The notes beneath the pieces are model-generated. The model did not search any database. It worked only from the letters and a program-made list of their open reading frames with translations, and was not told the DNA's origin. Shown here in pieces: positions 1 to 11,732 of a stretch of 64,000 bases of DNA. The position numbers and the translations under genes were made by a program. Source of the stretch: Conoideocrella luteorostrata (lineage: Eukaryota; Ascomycota; Sordariomycetes; Hypocreales; Clavicipitaceae). The stretch is taken from positions 1 through 64,000 of the forward strand of contig JASWJB010000045.1 of assembly GCA_032433595.1 (NCBI GenBank), in the 5' to 3' direction. How positions within the stretch are numbered: the first letter of the stretch is position 1; every line of letters starts with the position of its first letter.

Positions 1-1625
1 TTATTGTTGCTGTTGTTGTTGTTGTTCCTGTTGCTTCCTTTGTGCTTTGCTCAATTACAGCCGCCATTCACCCCCAGATGATGGGGATAGATTTGGGAGG
101 AAAGAAAAGACGAAGGGGGGCTCTCGACAATACGAGACAAAAGCGAGATTCCGCGTTGATGATGATCAGCTTGCCGGTCCAGCCCAGCCTAAGTATATTA
201 TTAGCGTCGCTGAAGAGCTGAAAACACTCATCACTCACACGTACTAGCATCCCCCAAAACAACAATAGCACAGGGGTTCAGCTCCAGCTCCAGCTCCAGG
301 CTCAGCTTCAATTATTGTCCCCGTCGCGCCGAGTCGCCAAAACCAGTCACTAGTCGCATGCAGCGCTCCGTGTCGTTCGTCCCGTTTGGCCATGGTTGAC
401 GATGGGGACATGTGTGTGCCTGTAACCAACTCCATCAAACGGAGTAACTAGTTAACCTGCTAGCAACTCCGTAAAGAGTACTCCGTACGGAGTACAATAA
501 AAGAATTCAGCCTGACGCCGGACCAGCGGGGACTATCCCCTGGCTGTGGCGGACATACTCTGGCCCTCATTCGGTGACAGCTTCACTGGCGGCATGGAGC
601 TGACAGGTCCATGCCTAAACCTGTCTGTCAGCCGGCGCTCCTCGTCGAATCCAGGCACATTTTGGGTTGGCAGTCCTGCAAGACAATAAAAATAAAAAGC
701 CGGCACTGTTGGACGGGGTAACTACGGAGTACTTTTCCAGTAGTTTAGACAGAACCCCGGTCTCCTCCCTGTCATTGCTTTATGTAGAGCGATGGGGGAG
801 CCGCGGGTAGAGACCATACCGACCGATTCCGTTGAACACATTCGCTGTTATTATTTTCGAGGCCAACGGATGCAACCCAACCCGATGCAACGCGACCAGC
901 TAGCTAGCCCCTTCGTCCGTGGCAGTCAGTCAACCTTATCTGCACTACTCCGCAGTCGGTGCCGTCACCACTCCCAGCTAGCAATATGCAGCTCGTCGTC
1001 ACTGTCACCCTGCCACATAAAGTATCCGGGTATGCGGCGCGTTGAATGTTGCGAGGCTCTCAATGCGTACAAGTGCAGTGTCGAATTCCCCACCACGGAT
1101 GTCGCGGAACTTCCAAAGTTCAATGCCAATACAATATATACATGGAGTCTGATCCATTCTGTGACTCCAAGGCCTGGTTGCGTGTTTTGTTGTGCTGCCT
1201 CGCTTAACCCTTAGGAGTTCTCATTCTAAATTATTCAACTTATAGTGGTTATTATTGTGAAGAACGACTTAAATAGCGTTAGAATGCACCTTTATGTGGA
1301 TCCATCGACGTATACAAGAATTATAATAAACCTTAATTTACCAACAAACTTGGCTATAGCCGATATTTTGGAGCTGGGCGATGGATCGAGGAGTTGTTAA
1401 AAACACTGCTTAAAGCTAGCTAACCAAGAGACAGCGCGGAAGTATAGGATTCCACCAAAAAAACATACAAGTCGTAAACCACCGAGGCGCTAAACTGTGT
1501 TCCAGGGTATTGCAGTATTGCTCAAAGCCTCGATGCAAAGGTGAAGCCCGGCCGGTCTTCCGATACGTCGAAGTTGCGGATCTTATGCTGTGTTACCGTC
1601 CATATACGAACCACCTGACGTCAGA
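1..1625. other. Intergenic, with simple repeats
   Basis: I see no convincing gene here. The left edge is a TTG-rich microsatellite (about 1-27), and a CAGCTC-type short repeat lies near 279-303. A perfect 18-bp palindrome is at 478-495, and another copy of its 9-mer core is at 723-731. The longest open frame (792-1214, +) has no recognisable domain and no coding-like pattern. The stretch may include the 3' flank of the minus-strand Nudix gene. Confidence 0.6.
478..495. repeat. 18-bp perfect palindrome built from two TACGGAGTA-type 9-mers
   Basis: GTACTCCGTACGGAGTAC equals its own reverse complement. It is two opposed copies (479-487 and 486-494) of the 9-mer that recurs across intergenic parts of the window. 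The function is unknown; it could form a cruciform or bind a dimeric protein. Confidence 0.85.
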
Positions 1626-2897
1626 TCAGATGCTGCGAAAGGGAAGCTGACGTTGCAACGCGGGCTTCAAATGCTGGAAGAACACGTCTTCCTCAGGGCT
1701 GATCATGCCCTTCCGCAGAAGAAAGTCCACCATCACAAGCGCGCAATTTGGTTTCCATTCCCTGCATTTCAAGTCATTCTTCACCTCCTCGACATTTCTG
1801 AGGAAGAAGCCTGCTATAGATTCGGGCTCGCAAGGTTCTGGTATAAATTCCGGATCTACTTCAAGATCAAATGTAAAGCGAATGCCGGGCTCTAGCTGTC
1901 CACGCTCGCTACCAGCAATTTCATCTTTCTTATCCAAGAAAGAAATCCGGGGGCCTTGACAGAGAGTTCCCACATAGTTCCCATCCTTGGATACTTGTCC
2001 GGTCTCAGCATCTACCGCCAAGCCGGCTTCTTCCATGGCTTCCCTACGGAGAGTCTTTAGAGGATCGTCGTTGTCCTCGGGGCTGATGGCACCGGCGACG
2101 AGCTGATCGATTTTCCCAGCATAGGTGACATTTTTTGATCGTTTGGCCACCCAGATATGCGTCTCGGCCCTGCTCCCATCGCGCTTAATGGTAAACATAT
2201 TCATATGGGTGCCGGCTGTGACAATGCCAAATACTCCACGGAGAGGAGCCGGCACCTTGAGACCAACTAGACCTGGCAGGAGACCTCGAATAGGGTGGTG
2301 CTCGGCATCTCCCACACGATCCCAAGTGTCAACCCATTTCTGAACACCGTCGACCCTGGAGACGTTCAGTCGACAGAGCGCAACAAATTCTCGCTCACAA
2401 GCTTCAAGTGTGCTTTCGCCCACATGCACACTGGGAATTAGATGCACCGTCCGCTTACTGTTGTTCGCTTCAAAGCCGGTAGTATCCCAGGTCATCAATG
2501 AGACGAATTCCGGGAGCATATATCCGACAGGAGAGTCATGGTCCAAAACCCAGAATTCGTACAATGAAGCAATATCTTGCTGAAACTTGTTGCACTGCAA
2601 TATCACTTGAATAAACGAGGTCATTACCCCAGGGTTGAAGTCAATTGACCCGCAAGGTATTGAGTAATCCGTTGGTGTACGTGAGATTAACGGATTGTAT
2701 GCCACCGCTTGCCTGAAGTCGAGTGATGGGGGCGATGCTGAGAAGTCTGTTGCCGTAGGTGAGGCAGAGGAATTGTAATAATATACGGATGGCCGACAAA
2801 CGGCAGTCATTGAAACTGAGGCCGGTAACATATTTGCGGTAGTCAATATTGGAATTGCATCATCGGTGAATTTAGGTTTCGCTTCCATCGCTTGCAT
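1626..2897 (-). CDS. DUF4743 / Nudix hydrolase (thiamine-diphosphate-type Nudix family)
   Basis: This is a single open frame of 423 codons. Residues about 92-215 look like the DUF4743 N-terminal module (MTSFIQVILQCNKF, then SPVGYMLPEFV). A Nudix fold follows, with the core motif REAMEEAGL at about residues 284-292 (nt 2022-2048). The core is intact, but the glycine and the first acidic residue of the box are shifted from strict GX5EX7REUXEEXGU spacing (AISPEDNDD in place). Family knowledge: fungal relatives such as yeast YJR142W hydrolyse thiamine-diphosphate-like pyrophosphates, probably as cytosolic clean-up enzymes. I infer the same class of reaction. The ATG at 2897 adds about 91 poorly conserved-looking residues; the ATG at 2624 matches the usual family start better, so the true start is uncertain. 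No neighbour suggests a pathway. Confidence 0.85.
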   Translation of the reverse strand: MQAMEAKPKFTDDAIPILTTANMLPASVSMTAVCRPSVYYYNSSASPTATDFSASPPSLDFRQAVAYNPLISRTPTDYSIPCGSIDFNPGVMTSFIQVILQCNKFQQDIASLYEFWVLDHDSPVGYMLPEFVSLMTWDTTGFEANNSKRTVHLIPSVHVGESTLEACEREFVALCRLNVSRVDGVQKWVDTWDRVGDAEHHPIRGLLPGLVGLKVPAPLRGVFGIVTAGTHMNMFTIKRDGSRAETHIWVAKRSKNVTYAGKIDQLVAGAISPEDNDDPLKTLRREAMEEAGLAVDAETGQVSKDGNYVGTLCQGPRISFLDKKDEIAGSERGQLEPGIRFTFDLEVDPEFIPEPCEPESIAGFFLRNVEEVKNDLKCREWKPNCALVMVDFLLRKGMISPEEDVFFQHLKPALQRQLPFRSI

Positions 2898-4143
2898 TAC
2901 GTCAAAGAATGTTTTGTGAATTATGGTAAGAGTGACCGACGCGGACTATCTTTCCTTGGACTAATACGAGTGTATGCTGTGACTGCGACAAACGACAACG
3001 CTGAGTCAAGGAGAGTTGAGTCCTGACATCTGCAAAGAGAGAAGGTGAAGATGACATATACAGCCCAAGTCCGAGATCGCTCGGCCGTCGACCCTCAACA
3101 GACGAAGCTCTGTACGTTGACCGGTGCCGATGCTTCTTGGACGCACAGGTTTGGTCCAAATTCGTGGCCAAGAGCCATGCCACACCAGGATCTAGTAATT
3201 TTCTAAAGGGGTAGACGACACTTGTTGTCCACATGTCATCATGCTTTATCATAGGCTAGCTCTGAGAATGCAATTAGAGTCCCAGGTTTCTGGGATTGGT
3301 TGCCGTTTTTGATGGGGTATCATTGCATATCGTGCTACGTGCCCGCACATTGATCAAAAGCTGCATTAGGTCCCATGCAAGCTGCTCATTGATAACCTGA
3401 TGGGAGGACCGTATACTAGGCTTTCTCACCACCCCTGTCTCCAATTGGCAGCAAATATCACTGCAGTGTGCTCACCGTTGCGGAGAAGTTGAGCGCCATT
3501 CGCCGCCACAGCGCGGCAGTGTATGGACACATTTCTCTCCTGAGTTTGAATCGAGGCACGTCTCCGGCCAGCCACATTCTTATGTGATGTTGGGTGCTGG
3601 GCGTCGAACAGGACGAAACAGCACCTTGTACCGTAGGCTCTGGTATTTATCAAGTTTGAACTAGTCCAATTGGCCGACGTCGCGGCTGGAAATTTTCTCT
3701 TTTAATAAAAACTTGCGCTATGCGGGAGCAAGAGTGTGGAAGCAGTAAGAATTAGTTCCTAGCTTAGTTGTATTGGTGTCACGGGGGGCTGCTTCTCCGT
3801 GCGAGGCGAACTCATTTCGTGGGGCTTGCACGAGCAGAGTGCCAATGAAACCGGGTAGCCATGATGCAATATTGCTTGGGTTGAGGAATGAGAATATTTG
3901 GACATAGTAGACGCATTGTTTAAAACCAACTCGGCGCAGAAAATAAAAGAGAAAGAAGAGAGAATGGCAGATATCTGCGTAAAACACATCAGGGTAGTGG
4001 GAATTGTAAGCTGCCGATGTGATTGGCTGAGAGCGCTTACCTAAACACAATTGGATACCGCGACCTCGACGACCTCACCTTGGCCTTTCAACAAGTCAGC
4101 TCGTTCACAATTAGCTGCAATTGAAGACGCCGGGTCTGCCAAA
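2898..4143. other. Intergenic between divergent Nudix and complex I genes
   Basis: This is the divergent promoter region for the minus-strand Nudix gene and the plus-strand complex I subunit. Open frames at 2902-3252, 3426-3653 and 3718-4050 (all minus) carry no recognisable motif, so I treat them as chance. Confidence 0.5.
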
Positions 4144-4839
4144 ATGTTTTCTGCACGACAAAGAGCAGGCCAGATTGCCCGACAGCTGCCGCGGGCAGTT
4201 CGAGGTTATGCATCCGAGGCCCATGACCATCACAAGGCTGAGGTCAACGAGTCGTTCGGGGTACGCAATAGAAATGAAAACCCTCCAAGCTACCTGCCCA
4301 CAACAGCCCCCCCCCTCTTCTTCTCAATCTGCAATGGGGCAAGCGAGACTAACCCGTATACTTTGAAATTGTATAGAAAGGATCTATAGCGACCGTTGCT
4401 ATCTTCTTCTCAGGTGTTCTGTTCTACCAGTTTATTCCAAGGAAAGGCGAGGAGTCTTCCGTTACCAACCTCATCAACAAATATCAGTCGAGAAAGGAGG
4501 ACTGGGAGGAGACCAACGCTATGCATACGAAGGCTATGGAGCAGGCTGGATATGACCGAAATCTATTCGAAAATGCCTCCCACAAGCACAGATTCGTCGA
4601 CGTCGCATATCCTGAGTACGTTTTAATGCCGTTCGACGTCTTTCGGCTCTTGGAGTACTCCATGGAAAATAACACACGACTGATATTATTTTAATCACAG
4701 GGCCTTCCAATCTCATGCGCCTCGAAATATTCAGGCCGGTCAACTGGTGAACCTTGACCATGTGGTGGAGCATTACAGGCAGCAGCACATCAAGGATGAG
4801 GAGAGGAAAGCGGAGAAGTTGGGCGAGCAGAAGAAGTAA
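4144..4839 (+). CDS. NADH:ubiquinone oxidoreductase (complex I) 17.8-kDa-type accessory subunit, mitochondrial
   Basis: Three exons give 164 residues: 4144-4260, 4377-4615 and 4701-4839. Introns are GTACGC...TATAG and GTACGT...ACAG, and all junctions keep frame. The N-terminus (MFSARQRAGQIARQLPRAVR, then GYASEA) is an arginine-rich, acid-free amphipathic presequence with a plausible matrix-peptidase site before YASEA. One membrane segment follows (SIATVAIFFSGVLFYQF, about 41-58), then a charged tail (KEDWEETNAMHTKAMEQAGYD...) ending in AEKLGEQKK. Length, order and tail resemble the fungal 17.8-kDa complex I accessory subunit, an inner-membrane supernumerary component. I rely on recalled family architecture; the class (mitochondrial, single TM, complex I accessory) is firmer than the exact subunit name. 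It converges with Rps15 downstream. Confidence 0.78.
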
Positions 4840-5916
4840 AAGGGAGTTGTAAATTGTACAGTTACTGAAGATGGAGCCAAAATCTCACCACGTCCAAATA
4901 TAGAGACGTGTCTCTTTTGTATAAAGCTCAATGTGCCCTCTAAGTTTCATGCGTAGCAGAATGTCATGTGCTCTTCGAACCACCATGTCGGCTAATATCA
5001 TTACCAATCGGGCGGCGGCGGCATTATTCATGCACAGAATTCTGAAGAACTTATCGTTGACTTATCTGAAAATGCCGCGAAGGTCGGTGTAGTCCCATTT
5101 GCTGTGATGGTATGAAGTACTGTAGTTGGGTATAACATTGTTGAGCTGAAGGCGAAAGACTCTAAACCGACAATAATCCACCGATGGGTTAATAAGAAGG
5201 ATGGCCAGGAAATTGTCGCTTGGCACGTATTCATTTTATGATATTACGACGGCCACATGGGCTGCCTTGACAGCTCTGGCAATTGCGACAGTGCTCATAG
5301 GCAACACGTTCCAAGTTCCGGACCGATGAAAGCGAACAAGCTCTGCTAAAGACTGCAATGATTCTAATCAGACTCCTGAAGTATTTATCATATCAGCCAA
5401 CACTGTGTTTTGATTAGCAGTGCGAAATAGAATGTCTTGCACTCATGCGACACTGCTCGTATTACTTTAACGCTGAACAATTTTGAGTCACAAGGGCATC
5501 ACAGACGCGAGGTACTATATTCCGTGAGGAGCGTCGCACAATGTGCAGTATATAGCTGCTGCTTATACGCTATAATTTTGATTGTGAAACATCTCCTTGT
5601 TACCCCTTGATTGCAACAAGCGCTCTGGAAGTTGGTTTTTACTTTCCGTTAGCAGTTCACATTGTAGCATATCTACGACCAACAAATTGAGCGGGGACTG
5701 CATTCAATTTCACGTAACGAACTGCCTTGAACCACATTGTGAGTCAGGAATCATGCAGAAAAGCGACGATGCATCCGTATTGTACTATCATTTGTACTCA
5801 TAGTCATCACAACAACTTCGATAGAGGCATCGCCACTCTACCAAAACCAATCCTTTTTCGCCCGTAAATGTCCGTGAATGCAAAAACCACCCAAGACCAC
5901 CACCAAAACGACCTTC
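4840..5916. other. Intergenic between convergent genes
   Basis: This 1.1-kb stretch lies between the stops of the complex I subunit (+) and Rps15 (-). It presumably holds both 3' UTRs. No ORF or repeat here is supported. Confidence 0.5.
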
Positions 5917-6715
5917 TTATTTGAGAGGAATGAAACGAGAAGAGTTGGTGGCACCGATACCGGGACGACCGTGCTTGACAGGCTTGCTATAGGATAGTTA
6001 GTGGATACATTCTGACGATTCGTACGGGCGTATGTTTCGCCTTCCGAAATTTGATTGATGGCGGACACGTACTATGAGATAGAGAATTCAGCCAAGTAGT
6101 GGCCAACCATCTCAGGCTTGATCTCCACCTGGTTGAACTCCTTGCCGGAGTAGATACCAATGACGCTACCAATCATCTCGGGGACGACAATCATGTCACG
6201 GAGATGCGTCTTGACGAGGTCGGGCTTCTCGTTAGGCTTGGCTTCCTGCTTAGCCTTACGGAGCTTCTTGATGAGACCCATGGGGCGGCGCTTCAGGCCG
6301 CGGTTGATCCTGCGACGGGCACGGGCGTGGACAACATCGCGCAGCTGGTCGGAGCTGAGGTCGAGGAGGCTACAAAATAATTAGTTCCTTGTCAGAATGG
6401 AACAACAACAACAAGACGAATATGATGGTCGAAGGAGATGTCGTGGAATAGTCGCGGGAGGATTGTGTAGGAAGTTGTCGTGCTGTCGAATTGAACATAC
6501 TTGTCAAGATCGATTCCTCTGTAGGAAAACTTGCGGAAGGCTCTTCTCTTCTTGAGCTCAGCGGCCTCCTCGGCGTTCTGAAAGAAAACCATCGTCAGTA
6601 TCGAGTGCAAATGACAACGTTGAGACCTTCCCCGTTCGAGCACCACTGGTCATCGTCGGGGCATGCAAGGAATGTCGTAGACATCGAAGAAAAAACATAC
6701 GTATTCGTCAGCCAT
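5917..6715 (-). CDS. rps15: 40S ribosomal protein S15 (uS19)
   Basis: Four exons on the minus strand give 152 residues: 6701-6715 (MADEY), 6501-6577, 6073-6369 and 5917-5986. Introns are GTATGT, GTATGT and GTACGT types with TAG/CAG acceptors, and every junction is in frame. The protein reads as canonical eukaryotic uS19: an N-terminal [20 protein letters not shown] helix, a [10 protein letters not shown] stretch, and the signature [20 protein letters not shown] followed by [20 protein letters not shown]. The C-terminus is [12 protein letters not shown]. It sits in the small-subunit head near the decoding site and is needed for export of pre-40S particles. Length and motifs are full, with no sign of decay. 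The very short first exon and early intron are typical of fungal ribosomal-protein genes. Confidence 0.97.
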
Positions 6716-6882
6716 GATCGCGGTTGTGTTGATTTACAGATTCGCCTATCGATGCTGTATCGACGAGCGAATGTGGTGGCCGGGATGGAGTCGTTTTAGA
6801 GCGCTGTTCAGTCGCTTGCGGATTGACGAGCCTTCACTCCAAATTTTGCTCGTAGGGCTTTCATGCCCTTCGCCCGCCATGT

Positions 6883-6895
6883 CACGTGGTATATA
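6883..6895 (-). promoter_or_regulatory. CACGTG box plus TATATA upstream of rps15
   Basis: CACGTG at 6883-6888 adjoins TATATA at 6890-6895, about 170 nt upstream of the rps15 ATG. A second palindromic TCACGTGA lies at 6983-6990. CACGTG is the known binding site of Cbf1-type bHLH factors in fungi. Assigning it to this promoter is inference from position. Confidence 0.4.
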
Positions 6896-7820
6896 GGCCC
6901 AGGCGAGCCTGTAGACCCAATAGCCCTCCCCACACATGAATTCACCGAAATGCGGTTCGCGACCGAGTATTAGCTAAGCGCCTCACGTGATGAATGGATA
7001 TCTTTGTCATATTACGGAGTAACTAACTACTGTACGTATCAAATCATACAGCTCTGTCGACAACCCACTTCTGCGGCTGTGGATGCGTGTCACTACGGAG
7101 TACGGAGTACTTTCTCCCTAGATATTGTTTGTTTCGTTTATTGGACGTATTGGGTAGTTTTTGACATACCGCGCAATTATTTGAGAGCAAAGTTCATGTA
7201 TTCGAAGACTCTTCGGATTTCCATTCGCATGCCCTTTTGTGCCTTGATCGCGTCCTGTTATACAACAAGTTACGCTTTTTCGTTTGCGATTGTGACGAGG
7301 TCGGACTTGTCGGCTACTGCGACGCCCTCTCCTTGGCAGTCAACTTTTATTACTCACCGGGGCTTGGCCGGCCGGTCTATTCTCGACACACGCTCCCAAA
7401 CTTGTTGGCGAGCTCGAGCCAACAATCTTAGAACCATACCAAGAAGGCCTGGTCGTTGTTTCGAGCTCGGGGGGCGAGTCGTGTTACAGTGCCTGGTCTG
7501 AAGTTCGCGGTCCATTGTATACATTATTAGTGATGCATTTGCTTGGCATTCTTATCTTGCTACAAAAAAAACCGCCAAGCTGCTGCCCTGTGGCACCTAG
7601 CCATGCCAGCTTCGTGGGCAGGAAGGCTGGTGTCTCGGCTGCTTGGCCCAGTACTTTCGTCCAATATCCAATACGGAGTGGTACGACAAAGACTGCAGTG
7701 TGCCGTGAGCCAAGATTGTTACGGAGTACAGTACGGAGATTTGTAAGGAGTACATATGTTTGATAATATGCAGCGGGGCCTTGCCTTTCCACGTCGCATG
7801 TCGTAAAGTATATTGTACTG

Positions 7821-7843
7821 TACTCCGTACTCCGTACTCCGTA
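7821..7843. repeat. Three overlapping tandem copies of TACTCCGTA (7-nt step)
   Basis: Copies start at 7821, 7828 and 7835, so the unit is TACTCCG repeated with a 7-nt period. The same arrangement on the other strand occurs at 49575-49597. It is intergenic. Confidence 0.85.
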
Positions 7844-8995
7844 GTATGGGCTTTGCATTGGCAGTGAAAAGCACTCCGTCCTAAGCTGTCAACCTACCGC
7901 CGCTTTGGCTCTGCCTGCCGTGGAGTTTCGACAACAGCGTAGTGCTGCTACCCACCGTTGTACCAAGGGCCGACGCCTGTTGAGTTTCTTGGCGCCTGCT
8001 CGCGCAATGCACCTCGGACAGAATGCATTACGTTGCCAATATTTGAGAGGTTGACTGGCGCTCGGCTGGCGTCCGGATTAGCACCTTGCAGGGGATGGCT
8101 GCTGGCGTGGTACTCGGGCACTGACCAGCTCGGCACATGAAGCAATTTCTTTTTGACACAATTGCCCTGCCCGGCGTCTTAGCACGGGGAACCTCCAAAG
8201 TAAATGTTTGCGATCGATTTCATACAATGCAAGCCGACCCATCTCTTCTCGCTGCCTGCCAAAAACAGCGAGCCCAGTGTGATGGTCGCTGTTTGAGCTG
8301 CCAGCCGAGCCACCAGCTGGCTCCGTGTGCTTGTGCTATGCGGCCTGGGCTGGGCTTGGCAGTCTCGGCGTCGTGTTCTCGTTGCCGTCATGAGATGCTG
8401 CCAAGCCTTGGAGCTCCAACACGCGCGCCAAGAGCTCCGAAGTGTTCCCAAATGCTCCAGGATTAACCATCCCCCCCCAGTGACTGGTACGCTCGGAACG
8501 AGGGAACGGCTATCGTACTTATGTAGAGAGCCACCTCAGCTTTTTCATCGCCATCTGGCTTGACATCAATCTCCTTTCCCCATCTTGTAGCGTCCTGATG
8601 GCCTACAGCTTGTTGCCTGTCTCACGATCCTGACAGCCAGCACCTACTCCTTCGCCTGGTTTTCTTACGCCGCGTCTGTGGTGGCCGTTTGTCTAGTCTG
8701 TCAGCGAACGAGTTATTCAGGTACCACATATAAAAAGCTGATAGAGTCCAATATCGTTTACGGCCTATCTTCATCGAACCCTACCTCCAAGGCTCATTAG
8801 GGCGATGTGTCTCAGCTTGAGTTGAGAAACATTCGCAAATCGCTAATAAATGATATTATCTCCCCGCAAGAACCGAGGCTCGTACGCAGTACTCCGTAGT
8901 GAGTCACGAATCGGTGGACCTCTGTGATTGATTTCGTTGAGAGCCTTCTTCTCACGACCATTCGGAATCCAAACTGCTGGTGTTTTCGTCGCAGA

Positions 8996-10106
8996 ATGGC
9001 GTCTCCGGAACCTGGAACGAGTCCTACCACATCTCAACCAACTGCCACTGTGGTCGGTGCGCCCGTTCCAATACGGCCGAGTTCCATCATCACCTCAACA
9101 ACAGCAACAAATGGCGTACTTCCACCGTTGACGACGCCGTGGACCAGTCCTCTAAGCTGTACCTGGACCTATGTCGTCAATCACCCTGATGAGACCGCTA
9201 CGCCAGGCGCAGTCGCATTCTTGGACCTAGAGCCTATGCCTGGAGACAAGACTTTGTCGTGCTACCCGAATAGCATGTTTTCATTTGGTCGTACAGGCGT
9301 CTTCAGTCCCGGGACTTGCCCCGATGGATGGACTACAGCAACAGCTCTGTCCGACGATGTTGCCGCTGCAACCACAACAGCCATTTGCTGTTCGTTGTAA
9401 GTTTCAGTCTGACCAGCCGATCATCTTGTATGTTTGATGTCTGACCTGTCCAAGTGGGTATACACTTAGTGGTTCAGCCTGCCGACGATCAGTAGCTACT
9501 GCTCTCGCTGTACCGATCACCTACAACACCACGGCCGGCACCTACAACGTCTTAACGCGGTCCACTACAACTTTATATAGTGCCTTGCTCGCCGTCAGCA
9601 CTATTCAAGTACAATTTGGCGATGATGATAAGAAACGACTAGGAATCTCTCCAAGTAAAGGATATCAAGAATTCTCGTTATCGTTGGGCACTCGTATCGG
9701 TATTGCCGTTGGTGTCTGCGCTTTCGTTCTGCTTTGCCTCGGGTTGATATGTTTTGGTCTTGCAAGGCGGCGACGTGCTCGAGAAGGCTTGACAAAGGAG
9801 CGTCTGATGCGAGATTTGAAAACGATTCATCGTCGTGGCCCTTCAGGAAACGGTTCATACAATGGTGACCCGAGTATGTCTACGGTCAGCAGTGGCCCAC
9901 ACTTTGCCCACGAGCAACGTGAGCCACCGCCTGCTTACGATCCTGGACGGACAAGGAGGATATCTGGAAATCGCCAATCTGATCATGGCGGACAAAGGGA
10001 TGGCGAAATAAGAGTGCTCAACGAGCAAAAAGCAGTCATACAACAGCGACTTGATGAATTGGAGGGACCAGAGGTTTCGCAAGATGAACTCCGCGCGGGC
10101 AGATGA
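8996..10106 (+). CDS. Single-pass membrane protein with Ser/Thr-rich ectodomain, function unknown
   Basis: Two exons (8996-9396 and 9455-10106, GTAAGT...CAAG) give about 350 residues. The N-terminal half is rich in Ser, Thr and Pro and contains cysteine-bearing blocks (SCTWTYVV, TLSCYPNSMFSFG, FSPGTCPDGWTTA, ICC, SACRRS), as in many fungal surface proteins. One strong membrane segment follows (GIAVGVCAFVLLCLGLICFGL, about 237-257), then an arginine-rich stop-transfer RRRRAR and a polar cytoplasmic tail with PPPAYDPG and a short charged helix. No cleavable signal peptide is evident from the chosen ATG; an upstream in-frame start would add residues that look no more like one. I infer type III topology with the tail inside. 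The family is common in Pezizomycotina, but I know no assigned role. It is not a WSC protein. Confidence 0.7.
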
Positions 10107-11732
10107 AGCTGGATATTTGCCACTTGAATGAAGATCTGACCGATATGCATGGCGTGGAATTTGATTTTTATGATACCTTTGTAGCGTTTGGTGTATGGGC
10201 ATGATTAACGGACTTGTATTGCATTGAAGGTTGAAACATAGCATTGGAGGAGACGTAACCATATCAAAATAATATCGAGGCTGTACTTCGGGGCCGCTTA
10301 ATCACTGCATTTGAAAAAGTAGTTGCTGGGCATGAAAATATGACATGTGCTCCTTCTTCCTACAAACGACGACTTTTGAGGGTACCCATCTCTCCTTGCT
10401 TTAGGAGGATCTGCTGCTTGGCTCCCACGTGGTGAGTGACTGCAATGCAGTACTCTGGCTCGTAAGCTACGTAGTTGCTCGGGCGTGTAGCTAATAACTG
10501 ACGGTATCCGCTCACCAAGATGGCCGTGCTTTCGCTGCCTCTGAGCCGCCGCCATGTATGTGGTCAACACATGTTTTGGTTTGCAGTGCACGATGGCGAG
10601 GGAGTAGCCTTTGCATAACGTGCTGTTGACCCAATCACATCATAGTCTAGTTGCTGATAGACATTCGCTGTGCGGGAAAAATCGAAGCAGGACCTCACTT
10701 GAAGTAGTAATTGATGTCTGGCTAATGGGTAATCAATAGACAGCAAAACATGTCTCCCTGAATCTGATATTGTAGTAAGCGGCGGCCGGGACTCCACTCG
10801 TCGTTGCCGGATGATTTGTTAGCGTCCACCTCCGACATCGAGACCCCAACGTCACCTCACTACGGGTTAAAGAGCTGGAATGCAAGCGTGAGACGTCAGG
10901 TGGTATTTGGACCGCTCCGATTATTCCGTCTCGTGAAATACTTCGGGCGTAGAGTGAACATTGTGCAGTGCACTGACATGCCGGAAATCGCGGTCCTTCT
11001 CTAATAAGCTACCTGTAGTGACTACTTTACAGCCACTCGACAGTCACAGACGGCTGGCCAGACCACATGTCGCAGCAGCTCACAGAGTATACTCCGCATG
11101 TACATGGACACTGTCGAACCTGCCATGCCGTTTCCTTCAATCCTACCACATGGCCTTGCTAGGCATTAACGTTCGTTGGAATCGTCCATTGATGATGTCA
11201 AGTGGCGGCCACCGGACGGCACAAACGGACGCGGCCTATCTGGTGATGAAAGCACTACCCCGTACTCCGTACTCCATAGGCAGTTGGCAGTCAAGCAACT
11301 AACTACTGCGTACTTTACTCAAATGCATGCCGTACCATGCGGAGTCAATCTGCATGAGTAGCGGCCGAACATCAGGGGTCGTAGGCGTCTTCAGACCCAG
11401 GGACAAGCTACAAGCCCCGCGCCTCTAGTTGGCGGTGAGGGGTCTGGGTGATTTTGTGCGCTGCTACAGGTGCGTCTGCCGCACAGGTACTAAGTACCGT
11501 TCGTAGTCTCACTTCTAAACAGTTAGCCTCTCCACCACTTCCCCTGTGGCGCCGTCTTTGTTGGATGACCCCTCCAATTGCGCCCTGGATACGGAGTACC
11601 CAGGTGGTTGACATGAGCCCGCCAGCAAACCATCGTCACCTTTCCTTGGGCTACCTTCAAAGACTTCGTCCGCCACCTAGTATCTCCAGAGCAACTTAGC
11701 CATCAACTGATTTCGCGACTGTATTATTGAAG
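10107..11732. other. Intergenic / alpha-tubulin promoter region
   Basis: I see no supported gene. TACGGAGTA-type 9-mers lie at 11263-11271 and 11590-11598. Small open frames on both strands have no family resemblance. Confidence 0.5.

Larger units (their letters stand above)
6716..8995. other. Intergenic, rich in TACGGAGTA motifs
   Basis: Seven exact 9-mer copies lie between 7013 and 7843, plus one at 8890-8898. Three overlap in tandem at 7821-7843 and two at 7094-7109. No open frame here shows a recognisable domain. The distal end is the promoter of the membrane-protein gene at 8996. Confidence 0.55.

Noticed and set aside
792..1214. 140-codon plus-strand open frame
   Set aside because: No domain, no coding-like composition and no splice context.
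2902..3252. 116-codon minus-strand frame just upstream of the Nudix gene
   Set aside because: Unrelated to Nudix or DUF4743 sequence; more likely leader or promoter DNA.
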